In this document: positions 10,146 through 20,529 of the stretch, one piece after another
How the letters are laid out: every line of letters starts with the position of its first letter
How positions within the stretch are numbered: position 1 is the first letter of the stretch
Assembly: GCA_951799405.1 (NCBI GenBank)
Contig: OX637351.1
Coordinates: 4,186,251-4,250,250 of the forward strand
Source: Agapetus fuscipes
Taxonomy: Eukaryota > Arthropoda > Insecta > Trichoptera > Glossosomatidae
Length of the DNA stretch: 64,000 bases
Reading direction: 5' to 3'
Translations under genes and position numbers: made by a program
The notes under the pieces: model-generated
The model's input: the letters and a program-made list of their open reading frames with translations, nothing else
What the model was told of the DNA's origin: nothing
The model's database searches: none

Positions 10146-11285
10146 GTGTAGTAGGTTATAAAATATTTCATGATAAATAAAAATAAGTTAATAATTGTAA
10201 AAACATATTTTGATTTGAAATTCAAGGACTTATCCGATTTGCAAGCACAGTTTTCAAACTTATATATGTAGATACTTTTCATATAACATTAATATGATAT
10301 TAAAAAATGCAAAACTGCAACATTATAAATATTTAGTCAACGTAGAAAGAAATACCTTGATTGCACAACGGTAATGTGTTTATTTTTATTTTAAAGATTT
10401 GTTCACTTAACACGAAAAAAATATCCAAAAGAATTTAAATTCTAGAACATTGATATTCAGAATACAGAAAATTAAAATCATTTACCGAGCGTTGTTATTG
10501 TGCGCATTGATTTTATTGCTTTATTTCTCAGTAATATAAAAAATGCGTTTGTAAATTTCGTGTTAAAAGATTTCACAGTATAATTTCATATTCAATGATG
10601 CGGCTAACTCAATTACATCCACAGCAATGAGTGGAGCGTACTGAGCGGATAATGCGATTTTTTTTCGTCTTAACAGAATCAAATTATAATCGTCTTAATT
10701 CAATAAAAATCACAATTTTATGGGCGATGATTTTAATGGAATCGTGATTTATTTGATAAGTGTAACAGATCTCTTTAAATTCAGTCAATTGAAAGTGATA
10801 CGACTTATGCATGGATTGAAAAAAAAAATATTGTCATTTTGATGCGTGAATCTGTGATTTTTATACAAAAATTAAGTGAGTAACTTGTTTATACAGCTCA
10901 TTGCCCCCCTCATCTCCGTCATATTTGTATGTACAAACTGACTTTTACCGTGCGTGGTATCAAGTGCCTTTTTTAAATTACAAAATTTAACTATTAGCTG
11001 TGTTTAAAAGAGATTTAAGACGCAAAAAAAATAGGGAAAGTTATTTGCCTTGACATATAAGTATACTATATAACTAAACTGCATGCTTCGTTTAAATTTA
11101 ATATTTTGGTACTTCTTGCTGCATTCAAATCAGCTATTTAAATTTTATATCCAAATTTGTTGAAGGGTACTTTAAAAAGTTCTCAGTTGGAACAAAAATA
11201 TTTCACAAATAAATGACAAATTATTTTACCGATTCTAAAAACTTGGGTGGAAGTCTCGACGACTGTCGACAGGTCTTACTGTATC
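10146..11285. other. AT-rich interval, nothing recognised
   Basis: About 1.1 kb with no ORF over 60 codons and no repeat shared with the rest of the window. It lies downstream (minus-strand sense) of the candidate exon at 11488-11620, so it could be its intron. Confidence 0.5.
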
Positions 11286-11410
11286 TATTTGAAGAAGAGA
11301 CGAAATAATACATGGCGGTGTATAAACAAACAGCTGATGCATTTTGTATGTAACAACGATCAGCTGTTCGGGTACCGCCATCTTTTATTCCGTCCCATCT
11401 TTAAATAGGT
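11286..11410. mobile_element. Short foldback element
   Basis: Imperfect inverted repeat. The left arm has TATTTGAAGAAGAGACG, ACATGGCGGT and ACAGCTGAT. The right arm has ATCAGCTGT, ACCGCCATCTTTTATTCCGT and CATCTTTAAATA. The motif of a GATGGC core next to CAGCTG also occurs inside H-MITE, so the two may be distantly related. Confidence 0.6.
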
Positions 11411-11487
11411 ACTGTTAAATAGGTATCTACTGATCGAAAGCATTTCAAATAATATTCAGATTTTTTTGAAAACCAAAAATATCCTAC

Positions 11488-11620
11488 CTTGTGATTTTGA
11501 AGACCCAGCCATCATGAGGACTCCAGCTATCGTCAGGAACCTCTGCATCTTCCAGAAATCCATTTTTGGCACACTCTTGATCAAGTTTATCATTATAACA
11601 CTATTTCACAACACATTTGA
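11488..11620 (-). CDS. Candidate host exon encoding a signal-peptide N terminus (partial)
   Basis: On the minus strand a T-rich tract ending TTTTAATTAG (acceptor AG at 11622-11621) precedes the exon. ATG at 11593 opens 35 codons plus one base, ending before the donor G|GTAGGA at 11487. The peptide has basic residues (Lys6, Lys10, and Lys/Arg in WKMQR). A hydrophobic core FLTIAGVLMMAG follows, then SSKSQ. That is the layout of a secretory signal peptide, with possible cleavage after the Ala-Gly-Ser-Ser region. Met11 or Met16 could be the real start. The sequence is not in any repeat family here. The frame runs into a stop 11 codons past the donor, as expected for intron. The gene would continue toward lower coordinates, but I could not find the next exon. 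Product unknown; it could be chance. Confidence 0.42.
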
Positions 11621-12320
11621 CTAATTAAAAAAAAATACACTTCAATTTTAATTGTTGGCGCAATTGTTAAACTATATCATATTAATTATAATTTATATTA
11701 TCTAGCATTATTAGAGAATTTTTTCAAAAAAATAAAGAAATAGGTAAGGGAAAGAATTATAATTTAGCATTATATATAAAAATGCGTCCGAAAAGAAAAC
11801 ACAGTCCCAAAAAAAAAAAATTAAAATTGAATATTATGATTTTGTCTTCGTTTTTAAAATGTTTGTATTAAAACAGATTTATTCCGAGAGAAGAATGGAT
11901 TATTTGCAGAACGTTTGTTGAATCTTCAGAATCTGGAATGAAAAAGAAAATATTGATATAAGAATGGGTGGTAGGAATAAAAATAAGAAAGAGGCTCTTT
12001 TTTCTGCGGTCGCCCACAGACTGTAGCGTTTGTAAACAAAAGGAGGTTTTTTAGGATTTGTTCGCGTTACAGGATTTAAATAAGGAGCAAGTTTTTTAAG
12101 TGATTTTTTTTTCATATAACTTAATTAAATGTAAGCATTCAAAAATATAAAGCGAATAGTATAATAAATCAATATTTAGTTTTAAAACTTTTACATCAGC
12201 TGGCCATACAAAAAATAAAGTAAGTATTTCATTCATCCATTCATTGATGGAAATAGAATGAGAAAAACCGCCCTCATAGATCCTTAAACCTGTCGAAGGC
12301 AGCATAGGCCAGACTCTAAA
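11621..12320. other. Upstream/intronic AT-rich sequence
   Basis: Lies 5' of the candidate minus-strand exon. TATA-like AATTATAATTT and TATATATAAAAATG occur at ~11755-11783, but such motifs are common in DNA this AT-rich. Two antisense frames of about 70 codons (11900-12305) show no recognised motif. Confidence 0.35.
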
Positions 12321-12324
12321 TATA

Positions 12325-12485
12325 ACTTTACATTGAAGCTTTCACGGCCGGTTCTTGTTGACACAACAATCACCTTTTTCGGGCTATGTAGCCGTGGTCT
12401 GGTTGATTCTTTCCGGACAGTTTCGCCCATTGCTCCGATGGGCATTATCAGCGGTTGGCTAGTCGCTGTGATCATCTTACAGGAT
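12325..12485 (-). mobile_element. PLE-type end with hammerhead-like hairpin
   Basis: On the minus strand AAGATGATCACAGCGACTAG leads to CTGATAATG, stem GCCCAT, loop, stem ATGGGC, GAAACTGTCCGG, then CATAGCCCGAAAAAGGTG and GAACCGGCCGTGAAAGCTTC. The same block recurs at 14205-14350 and twice, inverted, at 59692-60020, where it adjoins PLE-like coding sequence. Confidence 0.6.
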
Positions 12486-12557
12486 CTTTAAATATAATGT
12501 TTTTTATACATCAGGAATATATTTTTTACAACAAAAAACAATTGGGCAAGAAATAAA

Positions 12558-12606
12558 ATGAAAGTGAATAAAACTTTGTTTTTCCATGGACTTTCGCTGT
12601 GTGATA
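12558..12606 (+). mobile_element. PLE-type end scrap
   Basis: AACTTTGTTTTTCCATGG followed by ACTTTCGCTGTGTG matches the outer end of the foldbacks at 14641 and 51668. Confidence 0.4.
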
Positions 12607-12648
12607 GATATACACTAAATAACATAAAAAACAATTGGTTTGTTTTGG

Positions 12649-12901
12649 ATCTAATCTAATCTAAGTTGCAAAGATATGTTACATTGGAGATTCACATTAC
12701 ATGCATTCCCACAACCAAGACACGTACAAGTTCGCGCTTGCACGTGCCTCATGTGAGCCTACAACATAAAAACCAATCTCAAACGGACATACATCCTGCA
12801 ACTCTTGCCGTCCTTTCCTGTAACAGGGGTGACATTGGCAAAGTGAACCATTTTTTACAGCATGGGTGGTCAGCCGCATACCAACCTATAAGTCAAGGAA
12901 C
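12649..12901 (-). mobile_element. LINE-L 3' tail, subfamily C
   Basis: The minus strand starts GTTCCTTGACTTATAGGTTG and ends GCAACTTAGATTAGATTAGA. The terminal repeat is TTAGA, the C type. A 12920-13000 scrap (TTTACCAATGCCATCCATG) is a second, plus-strand fragment. Confidence 0.9.
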
Positions 12902-13009
12902 GAATGACTGTTTTTTTTTTGTCTAATTTACCAATGCCATCCATGTTTTAAAAGAAAGTTGGCAAGAGTTGTAAAGTTTAATTTTACTCAAGATTAAGGT
13001 ACAAAAAAA

Positions 13010-13500
13010 ACGCAACTAAACTAAACATATAGTGTAACTTCTTGCCTGCGTTATCCCCGAAGGAGTCGCATGTGGCGCTTCGGGACCTATTTATTTTTAC
13101 AGGTAAGGGGGCCGGCCTCACACCAACCACTTTCAGTTGAAGTAGGGGTTTCCCAGCTCCCGGGAGGACTGGTTCTCATTTCTTGTGAAGGCTGAGTAAA
13201 CCTTTGAGATCGAACCCTTGCTCTCGGCATGATGCAAGCATTCTACCAATTGAGCTATCGACCTTTTTACAAGCTTGATCGTCGTCGCTACAAAGCGCCA
13301 ATTCTCAAGCAAGACCCAGTTGCTGTAAGGCTGGATGGACCTTTGGTGACCGGTCATTGGTAAAGGTTTTATGAATTTTTCAACCCGGCGAAGAGCAAGT
13401 TTGAAAATATAAATGGTATATTTATTGTGCTCCGCCGGGAATCGAACCCACAACCTTCCAATTCAGAGTCCGCAGTGTTACCACTGAGCTACGGACCGGT
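13010..13500 (-). mobile_element. S1-S2 dimeric SINE
   Basis: The minus strand begins ACCGGTCCGTAGCTCAGTGG (S1 head, Gln-like CTCTGAAT loop), passes through the S1 core, then GGTCGATAGCTCAATTGGTA (S2 head) and a shortened S2 body. It ends TTTAGTTGCGTTTTTTTTG. Five other loci share this head-to-tail order with matching internal changes, so it moved as a unit. Confidence 0.88.
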
Positions 13501-13605
13501 ATGCTTTCTAATTACGCGTATCTACTATTTTAAACTTGTTTCCTTGTGAGCGTTTGAACTTTTGAATGCTTATGTAAGCTTGCAACTTAGATTAAAGATT
13601 ATGGA

Positions 13606-13881
13606 ATAATCTTTTATCCAACTTCGAGTAGAGCTATGAATTTGAAACGTCATAGTGAGTTTAAGTAATACTTATTTTAATTCTGAGCGCCGGCAGTTGT
13701 TTTTATGCTCAGGAAACTTAATCCCAACTTAAGGCAAAGTCGACTAATTTACGAAAATTGTAGACGGGCGCTTAAAGCGCAGAGCTGGAAATTCAAATAA
13801 GTCAAAATAAAAAAAATGAAGACATTCATTTTTAAACTACGATTTCTACCGTACAAACGTTACTTAAAAATAAAAAAATTA
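13606..13881. other. Unassigned interval
   Basis: A LINE-L tail scrap (GCAACTTAGATTAAAGATTA) ends just before it at ~13605. The rest holds no frame or repeat I recognise. Confidence 0.5.
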
Positions 13882-14175
13882 AATTAGGCTGATTTATTTG
13901 GTGTGCGCTGTTTTTGTGTGTATCACACCTCAAGAGCCCTCTGCGAGCTTGGTCGTTGCTGTACAAAGCGCCAATTCTCAAGCAAGACCCAGTTGTTGTA
14001 AGGCTGGATGTACCTTTTGATGACCGGTCTTTGGTAAAGGTTTATGAATTTTTCAACCCAGCGAAGAGCAAATTTGAAAATATAAATGGTATATTTTTTG
14101 TGCTCCGCCGGGATTCGAACTCACTACCTTCCTGTTACGAGTCCGAAGTGTTACCACCTCGACTACGGACCGGTC
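13882..14175 (-). mobile_element. SINE S1 with tail G
   Basis: The minus-strand head GACCGGTCCGTAGTCGAGG has the CTCGTAA loop variant. Core follows, then tail G: GAGGGCTCTTGAGGTGTGAT, AAACAGCGCACACCAAATAA. The 3' end lies in an A/T-rich run. Confidence 0.9.
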
Positions 14176-14204
14176 AAAGTTCAATGTACAATACTTAATT
14201 CTGT

Positions 14205-14350
14205 ATTGTACATTGAAGCTTTCACGACCGGTTTTTGTTGACTACAATCATTTTTTTCAGGCCATGTAGCCGTGGTCTGGTTGATTCTTTCCGGACAGTT
14301 TCGCCCATTGCTCCGATGGGCATTATCAGCGTTATCTCCGATGGCCATTA
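14205..14350 (-). mobile_element. PLE-type end, second copy
   Basis: Close to 12325-12485: CATTGAAGCTTTCACGACCG and the TTTCGCCCATTGCTCCGATG hairpin in antisense. Abuts S1-G on one side and a LINE-L tail on the other. Confidence 0.6.
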
Positions 14351-14390
14351 CTTAGTTCTATTTTTGTAAGGATATTTCTGTTAACACAGT

Positions 14391-14640
14391 TCCTTGATAG
14401 GTTGGTATGCGGCTGACTACCCATTCTGTAAAAATGGTTCACTTTGCCAATGTCACCCCTGTTTCAGGGAAGGACGGCAAGAGTTGCAGGGTGTATGTCC
14501 ATTTGAGATTTGGTTTTTATGTTGTAGGTTCACATGAGGCATGTGCAAGCGCGAACTTGTACGTGTCTGGTTGTGAGCATGCATGTAATGTAAATCTCCA
14601 ATGTAACATATCTTTGCAACTTAGATTAGATTAGATTAGA
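14391..14640 (+). mobile_element. LINE-L 3' tail, subfamily C
   Basis: GTTCCTTGATAGGTTGGTAT to CAACTTAGATTAGATTAGAT. Clear TTAGA terminal repeats. Confidence 0.92.
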
Positions 14641-14833
14641 CAGTGAAAGTCCTTCGATTTTTTTTATAAATTCAATAGGAAAAACAAAGCTCAAACGTTT
14701 TCGCCTAATAATAATATTAATTGTAACAATGACGCTCCTGAAGATGCCTTGCCTTATGAGGCGAAAATGTTTGACCAAAAAAATAATAAAGTTTATAAAA
14801 GCATTGTTTTTGCTATTGAATTTATAAAAAAAT
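14641..14833. mobile_element. Foldback with hammerhead-like hairpin
   Basis: Inverted arms (TATAAATTCAATAGGAAAAA against TTTTTGCTATTGAATTTATA) enclose, on the plus strand, CTGAAGA (14738-14744), T, stem GCCT, loop, stem AGGC, GAAA (14763-14766). The outer end starts CAGTGAAAGTCC. Inserted immediately after a LINE-L tail. Confidence 0.7.
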
Positions 14834-14837
14834 ACTT

Positions 14838-15097
14838 GTTCCTTGACTTATAGGTTGTTATGCGGCTGACCACCCATAATGTAAAAATTGGTTCACTTTG
14901 CCAATGTCACCTCTGTTTCAGGGAAGGACGGCAAGAGTTGCAAGGCTTATGTTCATTTGAGATTGGGTTTTTATATTGTAGGTCCACATGCGGCATGTGT
15001 TAGCGCGAAATTATACATATCTGCTTGTGGGAATGCATTTAATATAAAACTTAAATGATATATATCTTTGCAGCTTAGATTAGATTAGATTAGTTCA
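14838..15097 (+). mobile_element. LINE-L tail, A body with C-type end
   Basis: GTTCCTTGACTTATAGGTTG body with the subfamily A TTAGCGCGAAATTATACAT, but ending CAGCTTAGATTAGATTAGAT (TTAGA units). It is a mosaic between body type and terminal repeat. Confidence 0.88.
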
Positions 15098-15571
15098 CTT
15101 TCATTTTCATAAATTTTTCTAATTTCTATTTTCTCATATGTTTTTTTCGATCTATGTTATTTTTTATATGGCTGGTCACGTATTGAACATTCCGCGTGAC
15201 CGGGCTGGATTAAAGTTTTTATTATTATTAAAAACCAGAGTCGGTAGCAATATTGCATTGGAAACGATTAATGTTTTTACATGTTTCGGTTACGGTTCAC
15301 ATGCGTACACCAGTCTGTCAGCTCTGCCTACAACAACTCGAATAAATATTCGCTTAAAACTTATTCCGAAGTCATTCCAACATATCGCGTACCACTTATA
15401 TTACAGAGCACTTGGCCCATACATTTCATATGTCTTAAAACAAACTCTAAAGTAATGACATACACGAAAAGTTGGGCGTATGCTCTGCCTGTGTAGTAAA
15501 TATGTCTCTTTAAAAACTTGTTTCATTAGTAGACGGAAAAAAAAAATGAAACATCCCTACGTAAAATATAT
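15098..15571. other. Unassigned interval
   Basis: Two overlapping plus-strand frames (15138-15455, 15281-15496) have no recognised motif. GACTTTTTAT-type simple sequence and ordinary AT-rich DNA. Confidence 0.4.
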
Positions 15572-15795
15572 GTATAGACGGTTAAAAAGAAAATAGGGCA
15601 TAAGCCACGTTTTGGTCGAAAATAAGGTATGAATGCTATCCTACTTGAAATCTACTGCTCTTTCTAATGCGCTCACTCCCATGACTCTACGATGACTTTT
15701 TTGTATTTTATGTCCAAGCAAAAAACTGCGTTTTCGAAGTATGGTTTTGGAGGAACCGACGAAAATTTTGGCCTTTTTTTCCTTAAGGTTATACG
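15572..15795 (+). mobile_element. M2 element, left part
   Basis: Terminal repeat ATAGACGGTTAAAAAG and AATAGGGCATAAGCC, then CGTTTTGGTCGAAAATAAGG and TTTTCGAAGTATGGTTTTGG, as in the fullest copy at 55581. The right half is missing. Confidence 0.7.
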
Positions 15796-16229
15796 AGAGC
15801 TTAAGAAGATTATTAATATCGGGACTAAAGAACCTCTTTAATTGTTTTATGAAACTAAAATCGTAATTTTATGTCAAATAACTTTGACTGATCATGGCCA
15901 GATGTCGTTGCTGAAGTATATAACTTAATGTTCTTACTCAAGCATTACGTTTCATAAAAAAATAATGTAAATTATCTTGACACTCTTAGCGAGCGTTTTA
16001 GTTTTTATAAACTTGTGTTTAAACGCTATTGTTGAGTATTTACGACCGCATGGCTCATTCCGTAAGTTATGCATCAAAAATTGCAAAAAGAAATGATTTG
16101 ACACAAGTATTATTCTATGTTAGAATTATTTAACTTTTTTTGCATCTTTAATCCACACGGAGGAAGTGTGACCAGAGCATGTTATGTCGTTTTAAAAAAG
16201 GCGTGTAAAAGTATTGTTTCGTCTATCTA
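15796..16229. other. Unassigned interval
   Basis: No recognised frame, RNA or repeat. Confidence 0.5.
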
Positions 16230-16518
16230 ATGGGGCGTCCACACGCTTGCCAACCATTCACAAGTCAAGCGCACAGTGTGTCGTCTAGAACATGCTAGCT
16301 GGACAAAATTTTGTCTAATGGACTTATTTTGTCCAGCTAGCATGTTCTAGCCGACACACTGTGCGCTTGGCTACAAGGCAAGCGCACAGTGTGTCGTCTA
16401 GAACATGCTAGCTGGACAAAATTAGTCCATTAGACAAATTTTTGTCCAGCTAGCATGTTCTAGACGACACACTGTGCGCTTGACTTGTGAATGGTTGGCA
16501 AGCGTGTGGACGCCCCAT
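16230..16518. mobile_element. PAL palindromic element, copy 1 (with inner duplication)
   Basis: Ends ATGGGGCGTCCACACGCTTG and CAAGCGTGTGGACGCCCCAT. A block of GCGCACAGTGTGTCGTCTAG and CATGCTAGCTGGACAAAATT occurs four times in alternating orientation, so the element is a doubled palindrome. No ORF. The second copy at 49489 is a simple palindrome of the same arm. Confidence 0.9.
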
Positions 16519-16650
16519 CACACATACGTATTTTTTTTATATTTTCAAAGTGTAGGTCCTAGTGATAGCAAACCAGTGTATTAAAACAAGTTTGGCCATA
16601 AAAAAAATTTTCATTTTATTTATCATTTTTTATCTTCTTTTATATCTTAT

Positions 16651-16742
16651 CAGTCCGTAGTGTAGTGGTAACACTTCGGACTCTGAATGGAAGGTTGTGG
16701 ATTCGAATCCTAGCGGAGCACACAAAATATACCATTTATCCT
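16651..16742 (+). mobile_element. SINE S1 head fragment
   Basis: CAGTCCGTAGTGTAGTGGTA, CTCTGAATGG, ATTCGAATCC and AGCGGAGCAC: the tRNA-like head only, truncated after ATATACCATTTAT. Confidence 0.8.
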
Positions 16743-16767
16743 TGTATATTATAACCAGTTAATATAC

Positions 16768-17157
16768 CAGATCCTTGACTAATAGATTGGTTGATTGTCG
16801 GTTTTGGTTTCAATTTGTAAATACACATGCAGCATTTGTAAATGCGATCTTACAAGCGTGTATGCTTGTGAGAATGCGCTTTATATGAATCTTAAATGTT
16901 AACATACCTTTTCCACTTAGATTATAGATTGTGGTTATCAAGCGCAAAACTTTGCCAATTCACTTTGCCAATGTCACCCCTGTGTCAGGAAACGTCGCCT
17001 AAAGTTGTAGGGCTTTTATTCATTTGAGGTTTTTCATTTGTAAGTTCACATTCAGCATTTGTAAGCGCGAACTACATGTGCTTGTTTGCGGGCATACATT
17101 TGAGAGCTTTAAATGAATATATCCTTGCAATTTAGATTATAGATTATTATTATTACA
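16768..17157 (+). mobile_element. Two LINE-L tail fragments
   Basis: 16768-16935 is a B-like copy with an internal deletion (GATCCTTGACTAATAGATTG, then GGTTTTGGTTTCAATTTG), ending in TTAGATTATAGATTG. 16957-17157 starts at TTCACTTTGCCAATGTCACC and ends TTAGATTATAGATTATTAT. Confidence 0.8.
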
Positions 17158-17189
17158 GATCATCAGTCACGTCTGTCTATAATGTTTAA

Positions 17190-17350
17190 TCTAAGTTGCA
17201 AAAAAATATTGAAAGAATGCGACGTACAAGTGAATGCAAAAGAAGGAAACCTATGAAAACGTTGATGGATACGAATGAATTGAAAGAGGCATTCACGGAT
17301 AGGGAAAGATGGAAGCAAATCTGCAGAGGCTCTGACAACCCCTAGCAGAA
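17190..17350 (+). pseudogene. LINE-L RT 3' terminal scrap, second coding subfamily
   Basis: Reads, with indels, MDTNELKEAFTDRERWKQIC and GSDNP before a stop. This is equivalent to MTLDEMKEVCKDRKKWRLIC in the 32 kb copy and closer to the versions at 45155 (minus) and 61900. Too decayed to translate further. Confidence 0.65.
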
Positions 17351-17399
17351 TGTTGACAGAGTTACAGTTACAGTATAATAACATGTTGGATTTAGACTC

Positions 17400-18245
17400 C
17401 GTCTACACCCCTATCCGAAATTATCCGAAACTTTTGTATCGGTTTCGGTTCCGAACATGTTTTTATTTTTATTTCGGATACTTGAATGTTTAAATTACGA
17501 TTACAATTAATATCCACAACATCTCTAGTTATACTCACACATTATTACCGACGTTACGTTAGCATTATAGACAATGTCTCCAAGAGGCACTATTTTAACT
17601 AGATTAAGTACATATGTACTTTTTAACTTTAATTTTCGTCTTAATAGCCAAAATTTAATAAATTTTAAAAATTAAAAAAGGTTTCACATAACTTTACAGA
17701 GAATGTTGTCAATACTTTATTAATACATCAACAAAATATCGCTCGCCAACACACACACACATATAGTTTTTTTCACCATAATGTTAATGTTCTAGAGGTC
17801 GACAACCGTTTCAAAATTCAATATTACCGAAGAGAGAAAACATTTACCATGAAATATTTTTTTGTTTTGTTTATCATTTTGATTATCCAGCACATAATTT
17901 CGTACAGTTAAATGATATTATTTCGGATATCCGCTAGTTTTGGAATGTTTCGGTCACGGATATTAGATTTTTAAGAGATTTTGAAAATAAAATACCTACA
18001 AATAAGAACATTGATTGTATGGCATTATTTCTAGGCTATCATTAAGTTTTTTAATCAATCACACAAGAATACGTGATTATTATTAAAGCTCCGTATTAAC
18101 TGAAAAATGCAAAAAAAAATATTGAAACGATGTTACAGACGACATTTTCATTACATTTTTCAATCTGTTTTGGATACGGATAAGAGTTTTTTTTTAGTTT
18201 CGAGTATCCGATAGTTTCAGTTATGGATACGGATGTCCATTTATT
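17400..18245. other. AT-rich interval with short CA repeat
   Basis: ACACACACACACA at ~17750 is a small microsatellite. TATCCG / CGGATA words recur (17412, 17926, 18175-18230) but form no clear unit. No gene recognised. Confidence 0.5.
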
Positions 18246-18249
18246 ACTC

Positions 18250-18507
18250 TAAAATCTAATCTAAATCTAAGCTGCAAAGATATGTATCATTTGAGATTCA
18301 TATTAAAGGCATTCCCACAAGCAGACATGCATAATTTCGCGCTTACACATGCCGCATGTGGACCTACAATATAAAAAAAAAACAATCTCAAATGAACATA
18401 AGCCCTGCAACTCTTGCCGACCTTCCCTGAAGCAGGGGTGACATTGGCAAAGTGAACCATTTTTTACAGTATGGGTGGTCAGTCGCATACCAACCTAGTA
18501 TGCATGT
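18250..18507 (-). mobile_element. LINE-L 3' tail, subfamily A
   Basis: The minus strand starts AGGTTGGTATGCGACTGACC and ends GCAGCTTAGATTTAGATTAG. The end mixes TTTAGA and TTAGA units. Confidence 0.9.
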
Positions 18508-18519
18508 AATAAATTACGT

Positions 18520-18662
18520 TCTAATCTAATCTAAGTTGCAAAGATATGCCACATTGGGGTTTTACATTACATGCATTTTCAGAAGCAGACACGTTTTACA
18601 CGCAGAACCAATTTCTACAGCATGGGTGGTCAGCCGCATACCAACCTATAAGTCAAGAAATG
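18520..18662 (-). mobile_element. LINE-L 3' tail, subfamily C, internally deleted
   Basis: Both ends are present (CTTGACTTATAGGTTGGTAT and GCAACTTAGATTAGATTAGA in antisense). The ~100 bp with TGTCACCCCTGTTTCAGGG is missing between GCAGACACG and AATTTCTACAGCATG. Confidence 0.85.
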
Positions 18663-19693
18663 TACACAACAAATTACATTTCAGAAATAAACGATCTTGA
18701 TAAAAAAAATCTTAATAATTTACAATTTACAAACAATGTTTGTAACTTCTGGAACACTTTGGACCATTGGAAGCCGGCGGGCGAATTTAAGCTCCAAGTA
18801 TGAAAGTCAACGTTTTAACTGAGCCGTTGCGCATACAAATAATGTATCAGGATGTAAAGCAGCACCTCTCACGAGCGTCTCAATTTCTATATATTATAAT
18901 AAAACTCTGTGGTTGAGTATAAAAAATGATTTTTTTACGTTCATTCTTCCGTACGCAAAAATACGTACATGCCTCGAGTATAACATTTGACGTTAAAACT
19001 CAAACACGGAGAAAACAAAAATAAAAAACGATTTTAAACAGCGCCGTGTGGCCGTCTTAATTTTGATGCATTTTTATAAAACGATAACTCCAAGTTACAA
19101 CGTAAAAAAATATTTGCTTCTGGGGAAATATGAACAACAAAAATTGTCATGATTTTTGTCTCTCGGAAATATAATTGTTTGAATAGTTCAAAAAAACGAC
19201 ACAATGGCGCACTAGGGTGGATCGCGTTTAGTATGAAAATCATTATTTTTCCATTATTAAATATAAATTGGAAGAGGAAAAATAAAATAAGAATTACATT
19301 AAACACATAAAAAATATCACTTCAAATCCTAAAAAGAAAATATACCATTAAAATGCAATTTTAGCTACACGATCGTATGCAAAATTTGGGTACTTTTTAA
19401 ATAATTATAAAAAACCAATGAAAAGTTTAAAAAAATAATTTTCATCTAGAAAAAATAAAACTAATCGAAATGAATGTTTTGAAATAAAAAAAAGTTAGGA
19501 TTTATTCATAACAACAGTGGAAATCTCCATTTAAGGTATCTCCGTAAATAAAATTATTTTGAATTGGTACTTTATGAAAAAAAATACCTAATTTTATGTG
19601 TTAATTTAATCTGGAAAGAAAATACTACCTTACCATTCAATATACGGGCTATTTTGGTCATCAAAGTTGGGCGCGCTGACCTCTCAATCACCC
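18663..19693. other. AT-rich interval, nothing recognised
   Basis: A 90-codon antisense frame (19034-19306) is Phe/Ile/Leu-rich with no motif. No repeat shared with other parts. Confidence 0.5.
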
Positions 19694-19918
19694 TTAAGGC
19701 GCTTGTGACATAAAACAACATAAAATCACATTAATAGGAAAGCCAATAAATGATTTATTATTTTATTTTACAGCTGTTTTGATTTTAATAACGATATGAT
19801 AAAATATAAAAAAAAAAATGTAAATTTTTCCACAATCTCAAACTTTTAGCTGCTCTCCTGAACAATTTAGTTTTTGTCGCTTAAGCCCTATAATCTATAT
19901 CCTTTTAACCGTCGATAT
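19694..19918 (+). mobile_element. M2 element, right part
   Basis: AAGGCGCTTGTGACATAAAA, AGCTGTTTTGATTTTAATAA and CTGCTCTCCTGAACAATTTA, ending CTTTTAACCGTCGATAT. The left half is absent. Confidence 0.75.
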
Positions 19919-19927
19919 ATTTCATTT

Positions 19928-20120
19928 ACATTGCCACCTTTCCCTGAAGCCGGGATGGCATTGGCAAAAGTGAACCAAGTTTGTACAACCTATTAATTAG
20001 TCAATGAACTATGACAAGTATGGTAATTAGTACATTTCTGTGATTTTTTTAAATATATGTGTCTTCTTATAGGAATGCATGCAATATGAATCCTAAATGT
20101 AATATATATTTACAACCTAA
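19928..20120. mobile_element. LINE-L tail scraps
   Basis: A minus-strand scrap (CCTGAAGCCGGGATGGCATT to ~20010) is followed by a plus-strand end (GAATGCATGCAATATGAATC ... CAACCTAAATTAAAG). Confidence 0.6.
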
Positions 20121-20529
20121 ATTAAAGTGACCTAAAATCAATTTAAATGGAAGTTAAATATTTTTTCTCATTTATTTAGAAAGCATCTTTCCGTGAGACA
20201 GATATTTGATCGATAAGAAGATTGAAAAGAAAAAATACAAAAGTTCAGAAAGAAATTACAATATTATATCTTTTATCTTTAAAAAGAAAAGCTGGAATAT
20301 AAACTTTTAAAAGTCAATATTTCAAACAGCAAACTTTTTTCTTCGTTACAATAGACCTGCTGTCCCAAATGACCGGAGTCCAGTTTGCGAAATGAAAAGT
20401 TGCAAACAAAATAAATAAATACATAATACAACACTCTCGGTATACGAGTGACTTGGTATACGAACTATTTAAACGTAAAAAATAGTTTGTCATGGTAATT
20501 TTTTATTGTTTTCAAAAACATACGGGTTA
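20121..20529. other. Unassigned interval
   Basis: AT-rich with no gene or shared repeat recognised. Confidence 0.5.

Noticed and set aside
14600..14640. Telomere repeat tract (TTAGATTAGATTAGA)
   Set aside because: The unit is TTAGA, not TTAGG, only a few copies long, and always sits at the end of a LINE-L tail.
16230..16518. CRISPR-like array because a block repeats four times
   Set aside because: The repeats alternate in orientation and form a nested palindrome with MITE-like ends; no spacers of regular length.
17740..17765. CA microsatellite as a functional element
   Set aside because: Only about seven units; ordinary in such DNA.
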